Source of the DNA: Cupriavidus respiraculi
Lineage (GTDB): Bacteria > Pseudomonadota > Gammaproteobacteria > Burkholderiales > Burkholderiaceae
Reading direction: 5' to 3'
Length of the DNA: 64,000 nucleotides
NCBI RefSeq assembly: GCF_914271545.1
Contig: NZ_CAJZAH010000001.1
Coordinates: 682,001-746,000, forward strand
Shown here: positions 33,885 to 42,902 of the stretch, one piece after another
Layout of the letters: each line of letters opens with the position of its first letter
How positions within the stretch are numbered: position 1 is the stretch's first letter
Position numbers and translations under genes: made by a program
The notes under the pieces: model-generated
Databases searched by the model: none
What the model was told of the DNA's origin: nothing
What the model saw: the letters and a program-made list of their open reading frames with translations, nothing else

Positions 33885-33895
33885 CCTTATGACAG
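33885..33895 (-). promoter_or_regulatory. partial PhoB half-box toward phoD
   Basis: CTGTCATAAGG reads on the minus strand at 33895-33885; the first seven bases are a perfect PhoB half-site. Flanking half-sites at 11-base steps are weak. It lies 107 bases upstream of phoD. Confidence 0.45.
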
Positions 33896-33955
33896 TCTGA
33901 TGTCCCGCCCGCCCGTGGCGTCGCGGCGGCGCCGCGTAGGCAGACCCGCTCCCCG

Positions 33956-34000
33956 GTGTCATCTTCCTGCCACGCGGCTGCCATCTGGCGCCTCGACAAT
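33956..34000 (+). promoter_or_regulatory. PhoB box and -10 of the cpdB-like operon
   Basis: Three direct half-sites at an exact 11-base period: GTGTCAT (33956), CTGCCAC (33967) and CTGCCAT (33978). They match the Pho box rule CTGTCAT-N4-CTGTCAC. A -10-like GACAAT starts 11 bases past the last half-site (33995-34000), as in PhoB-activated promoters without -35. Confidence 0.7.
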
Positions 34001-34033
34001 CGACGGCTCAAAGCACGACAAAGGAGCCGCACC

Positions 34034-36085
34034 ATGCCGCATGCCCTACTCTCTTTCTCCAGACTGGCAACCATGGCGACGGCAGTGCTGCTCGCCGCCT
34101 GCGGCTCCGACGACCAGCCAGGCCCCACGCCCACCCCGCCGGCGGAGGTCGCCGCCGGCACCACGGCCACCCTGGCCTTGCTGGAAACCACCGATCTGCA
34201 CAGCAATGTGCGCAGCTACGACTACTTCAAGCTGGCCGAGGACCAGTCGATGGGCTTCGAGCGCGTCGCCACGCTGATCAGGCAGGCGCGCGCCGAGTTT
34301 CCCAACACCGTGCTGCTCGACAACGGCGACACCATCCAGGGCACCGCCCTGGCCGACTACCAGGCGCAGGTCAGCCCGCTGGCCTGCGGCGACACGCTCG
34401 CCATGTACAAGGTGATGAACGCCGCCGGCTTCGACGGCGGCGGCATCGGCAACCACGAGTTCAACTACGGGCTGCCCTTCCTCAATCAGGTCACCGGCAA
34501 CCGCTTCAACGTCGACGGGCTGCCCGAGCCGGCCGCCCAGACCCCGTGCGCCGGCCCGACGTTTCCGCAGGTGCTGGCGAACGTGCACAGCGTGAAGACG
34601 CGCGCGCCGCTGTTCCAGCCCTACGCCATCGTGACGCGGCAGATCAGCGCGACGGCTCCGGACGGCAAGGCCGTCACCGCGCCGGTCAGGATCGGCATCA
34701 TCGGCTTCGCGCCGCCGGCCATCATGAGCTGGGACAAGCGCTGGCTCGATGGCAAGGTCTACACCGTGAGCGCGAAAGAGGCCGCGGAGCAGTACGTGCC
34801 GGAGATGCGCGCCAAGGGCGCCGACCTGGTCGTGGTCATCTCGCACGGCGGGCTCGATGCCTCGCCGTACTCGCCGGCGATGGAGAACGCGAGCTGGCAC
34901 CTGTCGAAAGTGCCGGGTGTCGATGCCATGCTGATCGGTCATTCGCACCAGGTCTTCCCCGACGCAAACAGCACGGCGGCGCAATTCAGCCTGCCGGGAG
35001 TCGACAAGGCAAAGGGCCTGGTCAACGGGGTGCCCACCGTGATGGCCAACTACTGGGGCAAGCACCTGGGCGTGATCAAGCTGCAGCTGGCCTACAACGG
35101 CACGCGCTGGGTCGTCGATCCCAGTGGCACCGTGGTGCAGGCGCGCTCGATCCAGAACGCGGACAAGAGCTACGTTGCGCCGGACCCGGCCGTCGCCGCC
35201 GCCATCGAAGCCGAGCACCAGGCCACCATCGCCTATGTGAAGACGCCGATCGGCACCACCGACTACCGCATGACCAGCTACTTCGCCGACGTCGGCGATC
35301 CGGGCGCGATCCAGATCGTCAACCAGGCGCAGGCGCAGTATGTGAAGGACTACATCGTGGCCAACCTGCCCGCCCTGGCCTCGCTGCCGGTACTGTCGGT
35401 GTCGGCGCCGTTCAAGAGCGGCTTCGGGGGCGGCAGCGACTACACCGACGTGCAGGCCGGCGATCTGGCCATCAACAACGCCGCCGATCTGTACCTGTAC
35501 CCGAACACCGTGTACGCGGTGAAGGTCAACGGCGACGACATCAAGGCCTGGCTGGAAACGGCTGCGCGCCGCTTCAACCAGATCAGCCCGTCCGCGACCG
35601 CCGACCAGCAGCTGATCGGCAGCTTCCCGGGCTACAACTTCGATATGTTCACCACGCCAGACCTGCGCTACGAAATCGACGTGACGCAGCCCGCGGGCAG
35701 CCGCATCCGGAACCTGACCTACCAGGGCACGCCGTTGTCGGCGGCGCAGGAATTCATCGTCGCGACCAACAACTATCGCGCCAGCGGCGGCGGCAACTTC
35801 CCGGGTCTCGATGGCAGCAAGACCGTCTATGCCTCGCCCGATGCCAACCGCGACGTGCTGATCGCCTATATCAAGAAGGCGGGCGCGATCACCCGCGCGG
35901 CCAATGGCGCGGCGCGCAGCTGGAGCTTCACCAGGGTGGCCACCGCCGGCAAGGTCGTGTTCAGCTCGGCCGCCGGCCAGCTGTCGCAGGCGCAGGCGGC
36001 GGGACTGACGAATATCACGCTGGACAAGGCGGACGACGGCAGCGGCAAGAACCTGTCGCAATACGTCATCGACCTCAATGGCTGA
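34034..36085 (+). CDS. 5'-nucleotidase / 2',3'-cyclic-nucleotide phosphodiesterase lipoprotein
   Basis: Periplasmic nucleotidase of 683 residues, CpdB/UshA type. Lipobox LAAC (Cys23). The calcineurin-like metal motifs appear in order: ETTDLHSNV (DxH), DNGDTIQG, GNHEFNYG, ISHGG and IGHSHQVFP. The C-terminal 5'-nucleotidase domain follows (AINNAADLYLYPNTVYAVKVNGDDI and the substrate-binding GYNFDMF). TALADYQ fits the CpdB branch. AAGGAG precedes ATG 34034. Under PhoB control by the box upstream, it would release phosphate from extracellular nucleotides. First gene of an operon with a Sel1 protein. Confidence 0.9.
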   Translation: MPHALLSFSRLATMATAVLLAACGSDDQPGPTPTPPAEVAAGTTATLALLETTDLHSNVRSYDYFKLAEDQSMGFERVATLIRQARAEFPNTVLLDNGDTIQGTALADYQAQVSPLACGDTLAMYKVMNAAGFDGGGIGNHEFNYGLPFLNQVTGNRFNVDGLPEPAAQTPCAGPTFPQVLANVHSVKTRAPLFQPYAIVTRQISATAPDGKAVTAPVRIGIIGFAPPAIMSWDKRWLDGKVYTVSAKEAAEQYVPEMRAKGADLVVVISHGGLDASPYSPAMENASWHLSKVPGVDAMLIGHSHQVFPDANSTAAQFSLPGVDKAKGLVNGVPTVMANYWGKHLGVIKLQLAYNGTRWVVDPSGTVVQARSIQNADKSYVAPDPAVAAAIEAEHQATIAYVKTPIGTTDYRMTSYFADVGDPGAIQIVNQAQAQYVKDYIVANLPALASLPVLSVSAPFKSGFGGGSDYTDVQAGDLAINNAADLYLYPNTVYAVKVNGDDIKAWLETAARRFNQISPSATADQQLIGSFPGYNFDMFTTPDLRYEIDVTQPAGSRIRNLTYQGTPLSAAQEFIVATNNYRASGGGNFPGLDGSKTVYASPDANRDVLIAYIKKAGAITRAANGAARSWSFTRVATAGKVVFSSAAGQLSQAQAAGLTNITLDKADDGSGKNLSQYVIDLNG

Positions 36086-36095
36086 GGGGAGCGCC

Positions 36096-36929
36096 ATGAT
36101 GGCCAAGGAAAACGCGATGGCGGCGGACACGGCCGCGCGGTCCCGCCGGCGCCGGATGCATCCGCTGCTGCCCGTGGCGCTGCTGGCGATCGCGCTGGCG
36201 ACCGCGGGCGTGGCCGGCACCGCCGCGTGGCGCGAGCAGAGCGAAGCGCGCCGCGTGCAGCTGGCGCAGTGGCGCAACGTGGCCATCGCCGCCGAGGACG
36301 ATGCCGCGCTCGCCGCCCTGCGTGCGGCTGCCCTGGCCGGCGAAACCGCGGCCCAGGCCGCGCTGGGTGAGGCACTGTGGTCGCGCCCCGGCGCGCAACA
36401 GCATGCCGAAGGACAACGATGGTTGTGGCAGGCCGCCGAACGGGGCGATGCCGGCGCGCATTTCGTGCTGGGCAAGGCCGCGTTTCTCGGTGGCCCCGCA
36501 TCCGCTGGCGCAGCGCCTGCGGCAGCCCCGGAGCTGCCGGCGGCATGGCGCCACCTCGGCATCGCCGCCGCAGCCGGCCACGCCGGCGCGGCCTACTACC
36601 TTGGATTGCTCCAGCGCGGCGGCTATGGGCGCACGCCCGATCCCGCCGCCGCCGCACGCTCGTTCACCGCCGCCGCGGAGGCCGGCATCCCGCATGCGAT
36701 GTTCATGCTCGCCAACGCATATCGCGACGGCGCGGGGGTCGCCCGCGACGAAGCGCGCGCGGTGGCGTGGTACGAGGCGGCCGCCGAGCGCGACCACCCC
36801 GAATCCATCCTGGCCCTGGCCATGGCCTATCGCCATGGCGAACTCGGTCTGGAGCGCGACGAACGCAGCTACCGGATGCATCTGGCCGAGAGCGCACATG
36901 CGCTGAAGCATCCGGCGCTCAGGCCGTAG
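36096..36929 (+). CDS. Sel1-repeat membrane-anchored protein
   Basis: Protein of 277 residues with one N-terminal membrane anchor (LLPVALLAIALATAGVAG) and four or more Sel1-like (TPR-related) repeats in the exported part, for example AAYYLGLLQRGGYGRTPDPAAAARSF and AMFMLANAYRDGAGVARDEARAVAWYEAAAE. ATG 36096 is preceded by AGGGG; ATG 36078 overlaps the nucleotidase stop. Sel1 proteins usually mediate protein contacts. Co-transcribed with the nucleotidase; whether it serves phosphate scavenging is unknown. Confidence 0.82.
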   Translation: MMAKENAMAADTAARSRRRRMHPLLPVALLAIALATAGVAGTAAWREQSEARRVQLAQWRNVAIAAEDDAALAALRAAALAGETAAQAALGEALWSRPGAQQHAEGQRWLWQAAERGDAGAHFVLGKAAFLGGPASAGAAPAAAPELPAAWRHLGIAAAAGHAGAAYYLGLLQRGGYGRTPDPAAAARSFTAAAEAGIPHAMFMLANAYRDGAGVARDEARAVAWYEAAAERDHPESILALAMAYRHGELGLERDERSYRMHLAESAHALKHPALRP

Positions 36930-36931
36930 TC

Positions 36932-37885
36932 CTACAGCAGGCAATACCCCACCGGCGCCAGCGGCGCCGGAATATCCGGATGGTCGATCGCCTCCTTCAG
37001 GCCGATCTCGATATTGCGGCAGATGGCGTCCAGCGGCAGATCGTTGGCGCTGGTGCCGAACGGCTCCTCGATCTCGTCTCCGAGCGCGTCGAGGCCGAAG
37101 AAGGTGTAGGCGACGATGCCGACGACGAAGGGCGTCATGAAGCCGATGGTGTCGACCAACCCGAACGGCAACAGGAAGCAGTACAGGTAGGCCGTGCGAT
37201 GCAGCAGCAGCGTGTAGGAGAACGGGATCGGCGTGGTGCGAATGCGGTCGCAGGCCGCGGCCGCCGCGGCCATCGCGCTGAAGGTGTCGTCGAGCGATGT
37301 CGCACGGCAGCCGTCGATGCGGCCGGTGGCGACGCATTCGGCAAGATCGTCGCCCATGCGCAGCAGCAGCGTGGCGGGCGGATTGCTGCTCCGGGCCATT
37401 GCCTCCCATTCCGCCGTGGACAGCAGCGGCAGCAGCGCCGGATCGGGCGCCGCGCCGGATGGCTGGCCGCGCAGCCGGTCGCGCAGCGCGTAGGCATGGA
37501 CGATAGCGCGCGAGATCATGCGCACCCGTACATCGTCCAGACCGAGCTCCGCGCTGGCGGGCCGGGAGGCCGAGATCAGGCTGCGGCACTGGCGCGCCAG
37601 GTTCTGGCTGCGAAAGACCAGCTCGCCCCACAGCTTGCGGCCTTCCCAATACCGGTCGTAGGCCGCGGTGTTGCGAAAGCCCAGAAAGATCGCCAGCGGC
37701 AGGCCGATCAGCGTGAACGGGATGGCCGTCAGCGTAATCTTCAGTTCGAACAGCGCACCGTGGGTGATGGTGACGGCGATGGCCACCAGCACGTTGACGA
37801 GCAGCACGGCCCGGATGCGATTCAGGATGGAGCCGCGCAGGATCAGGAACAGCCTGAGTCCGGACGGGCGGTCACGCACGATCAT
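36932..37885 (-). CDS. bestrophin-family (UPF0187/YneE) channel protein
   Basis: Membrane protein of 317 residues. Membrane segments around residues 15-60 (ILNRIRAVLLVNVLVAIAVTI; LTAIPFTLIGLPLAIFLGFRN) and 215-260 (YLYCFLLPFGLVDTIGFMTPFVVGIVAYTFFGLD) match bacterial bestrophins, which form pentameric anion/cation channels. GRKLWGELVFRSQNL is conserved. GAGGAA stands before the ATG. It converges with the Sel1 gene, 2 bases apart. Confidence 0.88.
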   Translation of the reverse strand: MIVRDRPSGLRLFLILRGSILNRIRAVLLVNVLVAIAVTITHGALFELKITLTAIPFTLIGLPLAIFLGFRNTAAYDRYWEGRKLWGELVFRSQNLARQCRSLISASRPASAELGLDDVRVRMISRAIVHAYALRDRLRGQPSGAAPDPALLPLLSTAEWEAMARSSNPPATLLLRMGDDLAECVATGRIDGCRATSLDDTFSAMAAAAAACDRIRTTPIPFSYTLLLHRTAYLYCFLLPFGLVDTIGFMTPFVVGIVAYTFFGLDALGDEIEEPFGTSANDLPLDAICRNIEIGLKEAIDHPDIPAPLAPVGYCLL

Positions 37886-38169
37886 GGGGATTTCCTCGGT
37901 CTCGCACGCGCCGGTGCAAGGCGGGGAAGTATATCGTCAGCCGCGGTGCGGACCCGCGCGATCTCCGCCTGGTAGCAGCGCTGGGCATTGCCGAACCCCT
38001 CGATGCCGGCGACCTCGGCGCCGGTGGCCCCCGATCGAAGTCCTGACCTGCGGGTCCTGCAGGGTCTGACGCAGCGCCTGCGTGAGGCAGCCAGAGCGCG
38101 CTGACCAGGGCGCTGCGCGAGCTGGAGGAGCGCCACGCGTGTCCGCGAGGCGGGACTGACTGCCGGCCG
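37886..38169 (-). other. intergenic stretch with possible decayed coding sequence
   Basis: Between the bestrophin and ADH genes. The minus strand shows short runs with coding-like third-position GC in different frames, for example LRQTLQDPQVRTS near 38050 and GAEVAGIEGFGNAQRCYQAEI near 37990. They cannot be joined without a frameshift and I do not recognise a family. It may be a gene remnant or just composition. Confidence 0.25.
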
Positions 38170-39381
38170 CTACTGCTGCCCCGGATTGAGTTCCACCTTG
38201 ATCCAGCCCGGCTGCCGCGTGTCGAATGCCTTGTAGGCGTCGAGGGCGCCGGTCAGCGGTTCGCTGCGCGTGAGGATGGCGACGGGGTCGATCACGCCCG
38301 CCCGCACCAGTTCCACCAACTTGGGCACGTACGCGCGGTGATTGCAGTTGCCCATCCGGATGGTCAGGTTCTTGTTCATCGCCGCGCCGATGGGGAAGAC
38401 CTTGTCGGTCGGCGGGTAGACGCCGATGATCGATAGCGTGCCGGCCTTGGCCAGTGCGCGCACCGCCCAATCCAGCGCCTGGGCCGGGGCGTCGCCCGGG
38501 ACCCAGTTGGCGCCGTCGGGACGTGCATGGGGCGCGATGCTGGCGGTGACCTGCTCCTGCTCCTTGACCGACGGGTCCTCCGCGGCCGGACCGTGATGCG
38601 CATGGACGGCATCGACTCCCACCGCGTCGATGGCCCGGTCCACGCCAATGCCGCCGGTCAGCCGCTGTATCGTCTCCACCGGGTCTTCCTCATCGAAGTT
38701 CACGGTCTCGGCGCCTTGCGAGCGCGCCATGGCGAGACGGTCCGGCACCGCGTCCACGGCGATGATCCGACCCGCATGCATAAGCTTCGCGGAGGCGATC
38801 GCGAACTGGCCCACCGGTCCGCATCCGAACACCGCCACCGTGTGGCCGGCATGAATGTCCGCGATATCCGCACCGAAGTAGCCGGTCGGGAAGATGTCCG
38901 AGAGCATGATGGCCTGCTCGTCGGTCACGCTGTCCGGCAGTTTGACCAGATTCACGTGCGCGAACGGGACTCGCGCCTTTTCCGCCTGCAGTCCGTGGAA
39001 GGGTCCGGTCGTCTTGGGGCCGCCATAGAACGACGTACCAGCCTGCTTTCCGTTCGGGTTGGCGTTGTCGCACTGTGCGTAGTAGCCCGCGCGGCAGTAA
39101 GAACAGTAGCCGCAGGCGATGGTGGACGGAATGACCACACGGTCGCCGACATTGAGGTTGCGCACCCCCGGGCCGATCTGCTCGACAATGCCCACGCCTT
39201 CGTGGCCGAGGATGGTGCCCGGCTCGAGTCCTTCCATCGTGCCCCGCACGAAATGCAGGTCGGTGCCGCAGATGGCGCTGGAGGTAAGGCGCACGATGGC
39301 ATCGGTATCCTGCTCGATGGTGGGCTCGGGGACGTCGTCCAGGCGGATATCGCCGATGCCATGAAACACGACTGCTTTCAT
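38170..39381 (-). CDS. zinc alcohol dehydrogenase, glutathione-independent formaldehyde dehydrogenase-like
   Basis: Medium-chain zinc dehydrogenase of 403 residues. Catalytic zinc ligands are seen in SSAICGTDLH (Cys) and ILGHEGVG (His-Glu); the structural zinc cysteines in CGYCSYCRAGYYAQC. The Rossmann motif is VFGCGPVGQFA and the coenzyme Asp in AVDAVPDR. The insert with FYGGPKTTGPFHGLQ and the length match the glutathione-independent formaldehyde dehydrogenase group. GGAG precedes the ATG. It stands alone and may detoxify aldehydes. Confidence 0.9.
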   Translation of the reverse strand: MKAVVFHGIGDIRLDDVPEPTIEQDTDAIVRLTSSAICGTDLHFVRGTMEGLEPGTILGHEGVGIVEQIGPGVRNLNVGDRVVIPSTIACGYCSYCRAGYYAQCDNANPNGKQAGTSFYGGPKTTGPFHGLQAEKARVPFAHVNLVKLPDSVTDEQAIMLSDIFPTGYFGADIADIHAGHTVAVFGCGPVGQFAIASAKLMHAGRIIAVDAVPDRLAMARSQGAETVNFDEEDPVETIQRLTGGIGVDRAIDAVGVDAVHAHHGPAAEDPSVKEQEQVTASIAPHARPDGANWVPGDAPAQALDWAVRALAKAGTLSIIGVYPPTDKVFPIGAAMNKNLTIRMGNCNHRAYVPKLVELVRAGVIDPVAILTRSEPLTGALDAYKAFDTRQPGWIKVELNPGQQ

Positions 39382-39869
39382 ATGCTTGCTCCGATCATGT
39401 TGCGTTGAAGGTCATGCGCCCTGCCCCTGGAACAGCATCAGCGCGCAATAGACCGCGATGGTGGGGCCGTGGGGCACAGCGAAACGCGGACGGCCGCGGT
39501 TAAGCCGCGGCCGGAATGTTCCGGTGCCGCCGCAGATTGCGTGCCTGCCAATCGCATGCGCCCTGCCCGAGGTCCATGCCCAGCGGGCGAGGCGATACCG
39601 GCATCCCACCGGCGCTACGACCCGCGCCGAGCCCTAAGGAGTTACAACGGCCGGTAAGAAAGCACACTCGCCGCGGTCCACCGGTGCGGAGCCCGCCGCA
39701 TGCCGAGATTCGTAGCGGACGCGGAAAGATCCCACGTGCCGACGCAGTCGCAGTGCGCCATCGCCGCGCCCATCTCAATGACGCAGAAGGCGGGCAGAGA
39801 CAGCGTGGCGCGGTGGAACACAACTTGCGGGACGAACCGGTCCGGTAGTGCCAAGACAGGAGACGCGCC
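39382..39869. other. intergenic region with perfect 9-base hairpin
   Basis: Gene-free 488 bases between divergent genes. The notable item is the hairpin CGGCCGCGG (39491-39499), loop TTAAG, CCGCGGCCG (39505-39513). It has no U-tract, and no gene ends there, so it is more likely an operator or RNA structure than a terminator. Small reading frames in the area look like chance. Confidence 0.4.
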
Positions 39870-40415
39870 ATGCAGACGCAACCGCATACGTCCATGAGCA
39901 TGAGCTATGGCCGTTTCGCCGCCATGATCGCCACGTCGACGATCGTGATGTACGGCCTGATGTACCTCAACACGTATGCCCTGGATCATGTGAGGTTCAG
40001 CCAGACCCGGGTGTGGATGGCCCTGCTGATGGGCGCGGCCATGGCCGTGGTCATGCTCTTGTACATGAGGGCCATGTACAAGAGCCGCCGCGTCAACATG
40101 GCGATCTTCGCCGCGAGCATCGCGGTGTTCGCCGGCGCCCTCTGGCTGGTGCGAAGCCAGCAGACGGTCGACGACGTCTCGTATATGAAGGCGATGATCC
40201 CGCACCACTCCATTGCCATCATGACCAGCGAGCGCGCCCACATCCGCGATCCGCGCGTGCGCGAACTGGCCGACGGCATCATCCGTGCCCAGGTGAAGGA
40301 GATCGGCGAGATGAACGACCTGATCGCGGACCTGAAGCGCAATCCCGTGCCCGCCGGGGCGGCGGACCTGCCGGACTACCGCGAGCGCGGTGCCCCACCG
40401 CCGCCGCCTAGGTGA
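39870..40415 (+). CDS. DUF305 membrane protein
   Basis: Protein of 181 residues. Three membrane segments (about residues 14-32, 47-66, 74-92) are followed by a DUF305 domain with the signature MIPHHSIAIMTSERAHIRD, in which histidines and methionines may bind metal; related proteins are linked to copper or heavy-metal resistance. Methionine-rich membrane part (MSMSYGRFAAMIAT; MALLMGAAMAVVMLLYMRAM) fits such a role (inference). AGGAGA precedes the ATG. The C-terminus is a proline run. Confidence 0.82.
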   Translation: MQTQPHTSMSMSYGRFAAMIATSTIVMYGLMYLNTYALDHVRFSQTRVWMALLMGAAMAVVMLLYMRAMYKSRRVNMAIFAASIAVFAGALWLVRSQQTVDDVSYMKAMIPHHSIAIMTSERAHIRDPRVRELADGIIRAQVKEIGEMNDLIADLKRNPVPAGAADLPDYRERGAPPPPPR

Positions 40416-40479
40416 GCGCCGGCCGGCGCACTGCCGCCCGGCGGGGGGCTTGCGCCGCGTGAACGACTTCCAGCCCGGG

Positions 40480-41457
40480 TCAGTCCACCTGCGCCCCCGA
40501 CAGCCGCACCGCCTCGCCCCAGTTCTTCGTCTCGGTGCGGATGAAGGCCGCGAACTCCTTGGGTCCGGCGTTGGTTACGTCGCCCCCCATCTCGACCAGC
40601 TTCGCGCTCAGTTCCGGCTCGGCGACCACGCGGGTCACATCCTGGTTGATCTTCTGCTGCAGCGCGGCCGGCATGCTGGCCGGGGCGAACAGCCCGAACC
40701 ACGTCGCCGCCTGGAAGCCCGGCATGCCGGACTGCGCGAAGGTGGGCACATCGGGCAGCGCCTGCGCGCGCTTCGAATGGGCCAGCGCAATCGCGCGGAC
40801 CTTGCCGGCCTTGAGCGGCGGCAGCGCGGACGACAGCGTCACAAAGGCCATCTGCACCTGCCCGGCCATCAGGTCGGTCAGCATCGGCGCGTCGCCCTTG
40901 TACGGCACGTGCGTCAGTTCGACATTGGCCTTGGCCTTGAGCAGCGCGCCGGTCAGGTGCTGCGGCGATCCGTTGCCGGGCGAGGCGTAGGTCATGCCGG
41001 GCTTCGATCTGGCGAGCGCCAGCAGTTCCTGGAGGTCCCGGGCCTGGACCGTGGGGCTGACCACCAGCACCAGCGGCACCACCGATGCGAGATTGATCGG
41101 CGCGAAGTCCTTGAGCGGATCGTAGGGCAGCGACTTGTACAGGCTCGCGCTGATGGTGTGCGCGGCCGTGGTCATGTAGAGGGTATAGCCGTCGCCCGGT
41201 TGCTTGGCCACCTGCCCCGCGCCGAGCACCGTGCCCGCCCCCGGGCGGTTGACCACCACCACGGGCTGCTTCCACGCGGCGCCGAGCTTCTCGCCGATCA
41301 GGCGAGCAATGACATCGGTGGCGCCGCCGGCGGCGTATGGCACCACGATGCTGACCGGCTTGGCCGGATACGGCGGCTCGCCCTGCGCGTTCGCGCCCGA
41401 CGCGCACAGCATCGCCGCGCCGGCCAGCAGACCGGCGCTCCATCGACTTCCCTTCAT
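40480..41457 (-). CDS. Bug-family periplasmic receptor
   Basis: TctC-type receptor of 325 residues with a signal peptide (AGLLAGAAMLCASGANAQ). Bug motifs: VPYAAGGATDVIARLIG and MTYASPGNGSPQHLTGALLK. It lies 66 bases downstream of the CoA-transferase B gene and may be the last gene of that operon, or stand alone. The operon has a second receptor at its head (47744), so two Bug proteins border the catabolic genes. Confidence 0.9.
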   Translation of the reverse strand: MKGSRWSAGLLAGAAMLCASGANAQGEPPYPAKPVSIVVPYAAGGATDVIARLIGEKLGAAWKQPVVVVNRPGAGTVLGAGQVAKQPGDGYTLYMTTAAHTISASLYKSLPYDPLKDFAPINLASVVPLVLVVSPTVQARDLQELLALARSKPGMTYASPGNGSPQHLTGALLKAKANVELTHVPYKGDAPMLTDLMAGQVQMAFVTLSSALPPLKAGKVRAIALAHSKRAQALPDVPTFAQSGMPGFQAATWFGLFAPASMPAALQQKINQDVTRVVAEPELSAKLVEMGGDVTNAGPKEFAAFIRTETKNWGEAVRLSGAQVD

Positions 41458-41523
41458 TCCCTCTCTCCTCTATGCGTCGGTATCGTGTTCCGACTGGTGG
41501 TTGGCGGTGGCGAGCCCCGCTGG

Positions 41524-42195
41524 CTATGTCCCGAGCGCGTCATCGAGTGGCGCGCCCGTCATCGCCTGCAACGCGGCGAAGCTCAGCCCATCGACGATCC
41601 AGATGACGCGCAGCGCGCCGTCGGCGACGTCGATGGTCGCGACGTCGGTATAGATGCGATCGACCACGCCCATTCCGGTCAGCGGATAGGTGCATGCTTC
41701 GACGATCTTGGGCCGGCCGTCGCGGGTGCGGTGTTCCATCAGCACATGGACGCGCCTGGCGCCCGCGACCAGGTCCATCGCGCCGCCGACCGCGGGTATC
41801 GAGCCCGCGACCCCGGTATCCCAGTTGGCCAGGTCGCCGTTGCGCGACACCTGGAACGCGCCCAGCACCGTCAGGTCGATATGGCCGCCGCGCATCATCG
41901 CGAACGAGGTCACGTGGTCGGTGATGGAGGCGCCGGACAGCAGCGTCACCGGCTCCTTGCTCGCGTTGACGAGGCTGGGATCGACGACGCCCGAGGCCGG
42001 CGCCGGGCCCATGCCGACGATGCCGTTCTCGCTGTGCAGGATGACGTCGCGCCCCGGGGGCAGATGCCGCGACACCAGCGTCGGCATGCCGATGCCCAGG
42101 TTCACATAGGCGCCCTCGGGAATATCGGCGGCCACGCGGGCCGCCATCTCGGCGCGCGTCTGCGCGCGCCAGGGGATCGCTCCGGCCTGCGTCAT
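41524..42195 (-). CDS. CoA-transferase subunit B
   Basis: Beta subunit of a family I (3-oxoacid type) CoA-transferase, 223 residues. It has the active-site glutamate motif SENGIVGMGP (Glu forms the glutamyl-CoA thioester), and the N-terminal NLGIGMPTLVSRHLP. Its ATG overlaps the A-subunit stop by 4 bases. Such pairs (PcaIJ, CatIJ, ScoAB) activate 3-oxoacids such as 3-oxoadipate or acetoacetate with succinyl-CoA or acetyl-CoA. Substrate uncertain. Confidence 0.9.
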   Translation of the reverse strand: MTQAGAIPWRAQTRAEMAARVAADIPEGAYVNLGIGMPTLVSRHLPPGRDVILHSENGIVGMGPAPASGVVDPSLVNASKEPVTLLSGASITDHVTSFAMMRGGHIDLTVLGAFQVSRNGDLANWDTGVAGSIPAVGGAMDLVAGARRVHVLMEHRTRDGRPKIVEACTYPLTGMGVVDRIYTDVATIDVADGALRVIWIVDGLSFAALQAMTGAPLDDALGT

Positions 42196-42878
42196 TGCCC
42201 CCTCCGCACCTGCACCACCCGCTGCACGAAAATGCCCGACGTCATCACATGTTCGGGCGGCAGCGCGCCCAGCGGCACGATCTCGTCGACCTGCGCCACC
42301 GCCGTGGCCGCCGCCATGCACATCACCGGGCCGAAGTTGCGCTCCGCATAGCGGAAGGTCAGGTTGCCCCAGCGGTCGGCCTGCTGTGCCTTGACGAAGG
42401 CGAAGTCGCCGGGCAGCGGGTGCTCCAGCACATAGCCCTTGCCGTCGATCACACGCGTTTCCTTGCCTTCGGCGAGCGTCGTGCCATACGAGGTTGGCGT
42501 GTAGAACGGACCGAGGCCGGAGCCGGCGGCGCGCATGCGCTCGGCCATGGTGCCCTGCGGCACGCATTCGAGCTCGATGCGGCCGGCGCGATAGGCCTCG
42601 GCGAAGGCCACCGCATTCGGCTCCAGCGGATTCGACGAGCGCGCGAACGAACAGATCATCTTGCGCACGCGCCCCGCCTCGATCAGCTCGCTCAGCCCCA
42701 GCCTGCCGTTGCCGGCGTTGTTGTTGACGATGGTCAGCCCGGTGGCCCCCTGCTCCAGCAGCGCGCGCACCAGTTCCGTAGGCACGCCCGAGATGCCGAA
42801 GCCGCCGATCATGATGGTGGCGCCGTCGAACACGTCGCGCACCGCCTCGTGCGCATCCCGCATGGTCTTATCGAGCAT
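42192..42878 (-). CDS. CoA-transferase subunit A
   Basis: Alpha subunit partner, 228 residues, with the glycine-rich IMIGGFGISGVPTEL at the start (CoA-binding) and VNNNAGNGRLGLSEL, CSFARSSNP and ECVPQGTMAERMRAAGSGLGPFYTPT, all typical of the 3-oxoacid CoA-transferase A family. ATG 42878 preferred over 42893. Coupled to subunit B. Belongs to the long operon that starts at 48733. Confidence 0.92.
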   Translation of the reverse strand: MLDKTMRDAHEAVRDVFDGATIMIGGFGISGVPTELVRALLEQGATGLTIVNNNAGNGRLGLSELIEAGRVRKMICSFARSSNPLEPNAVAFAEAYRAGRIELECVPQGTMAERMRAAGSGLGPFYTPTSYGTTLAEGKETRVIDGKGYVLEHPLPGDFAFVKAQQADRWGNLTFRYAERNFGPVMCMAAATAVAQVDEIVPLGALPPEHVMTSGIFVQRVVQVRRGQ

Positions 42879-42902
42879 GGCCCGCCTCCGCACGCGCCGC
42901 GC

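Noticed and set aside
39412-39609. A 65-codon minus-strand frame in the ADH-DUF305 gap
   Set aside because: No ribosome-binding site or family features; it crosses the strong hairpin at 39491.
41524-42878. Naming the CoA-transferase pcaIJ or scoAB
   Set aside because: No other protocatechuate or ketone-body genes adjoin, so the substrate cannot be assigned from sequence.
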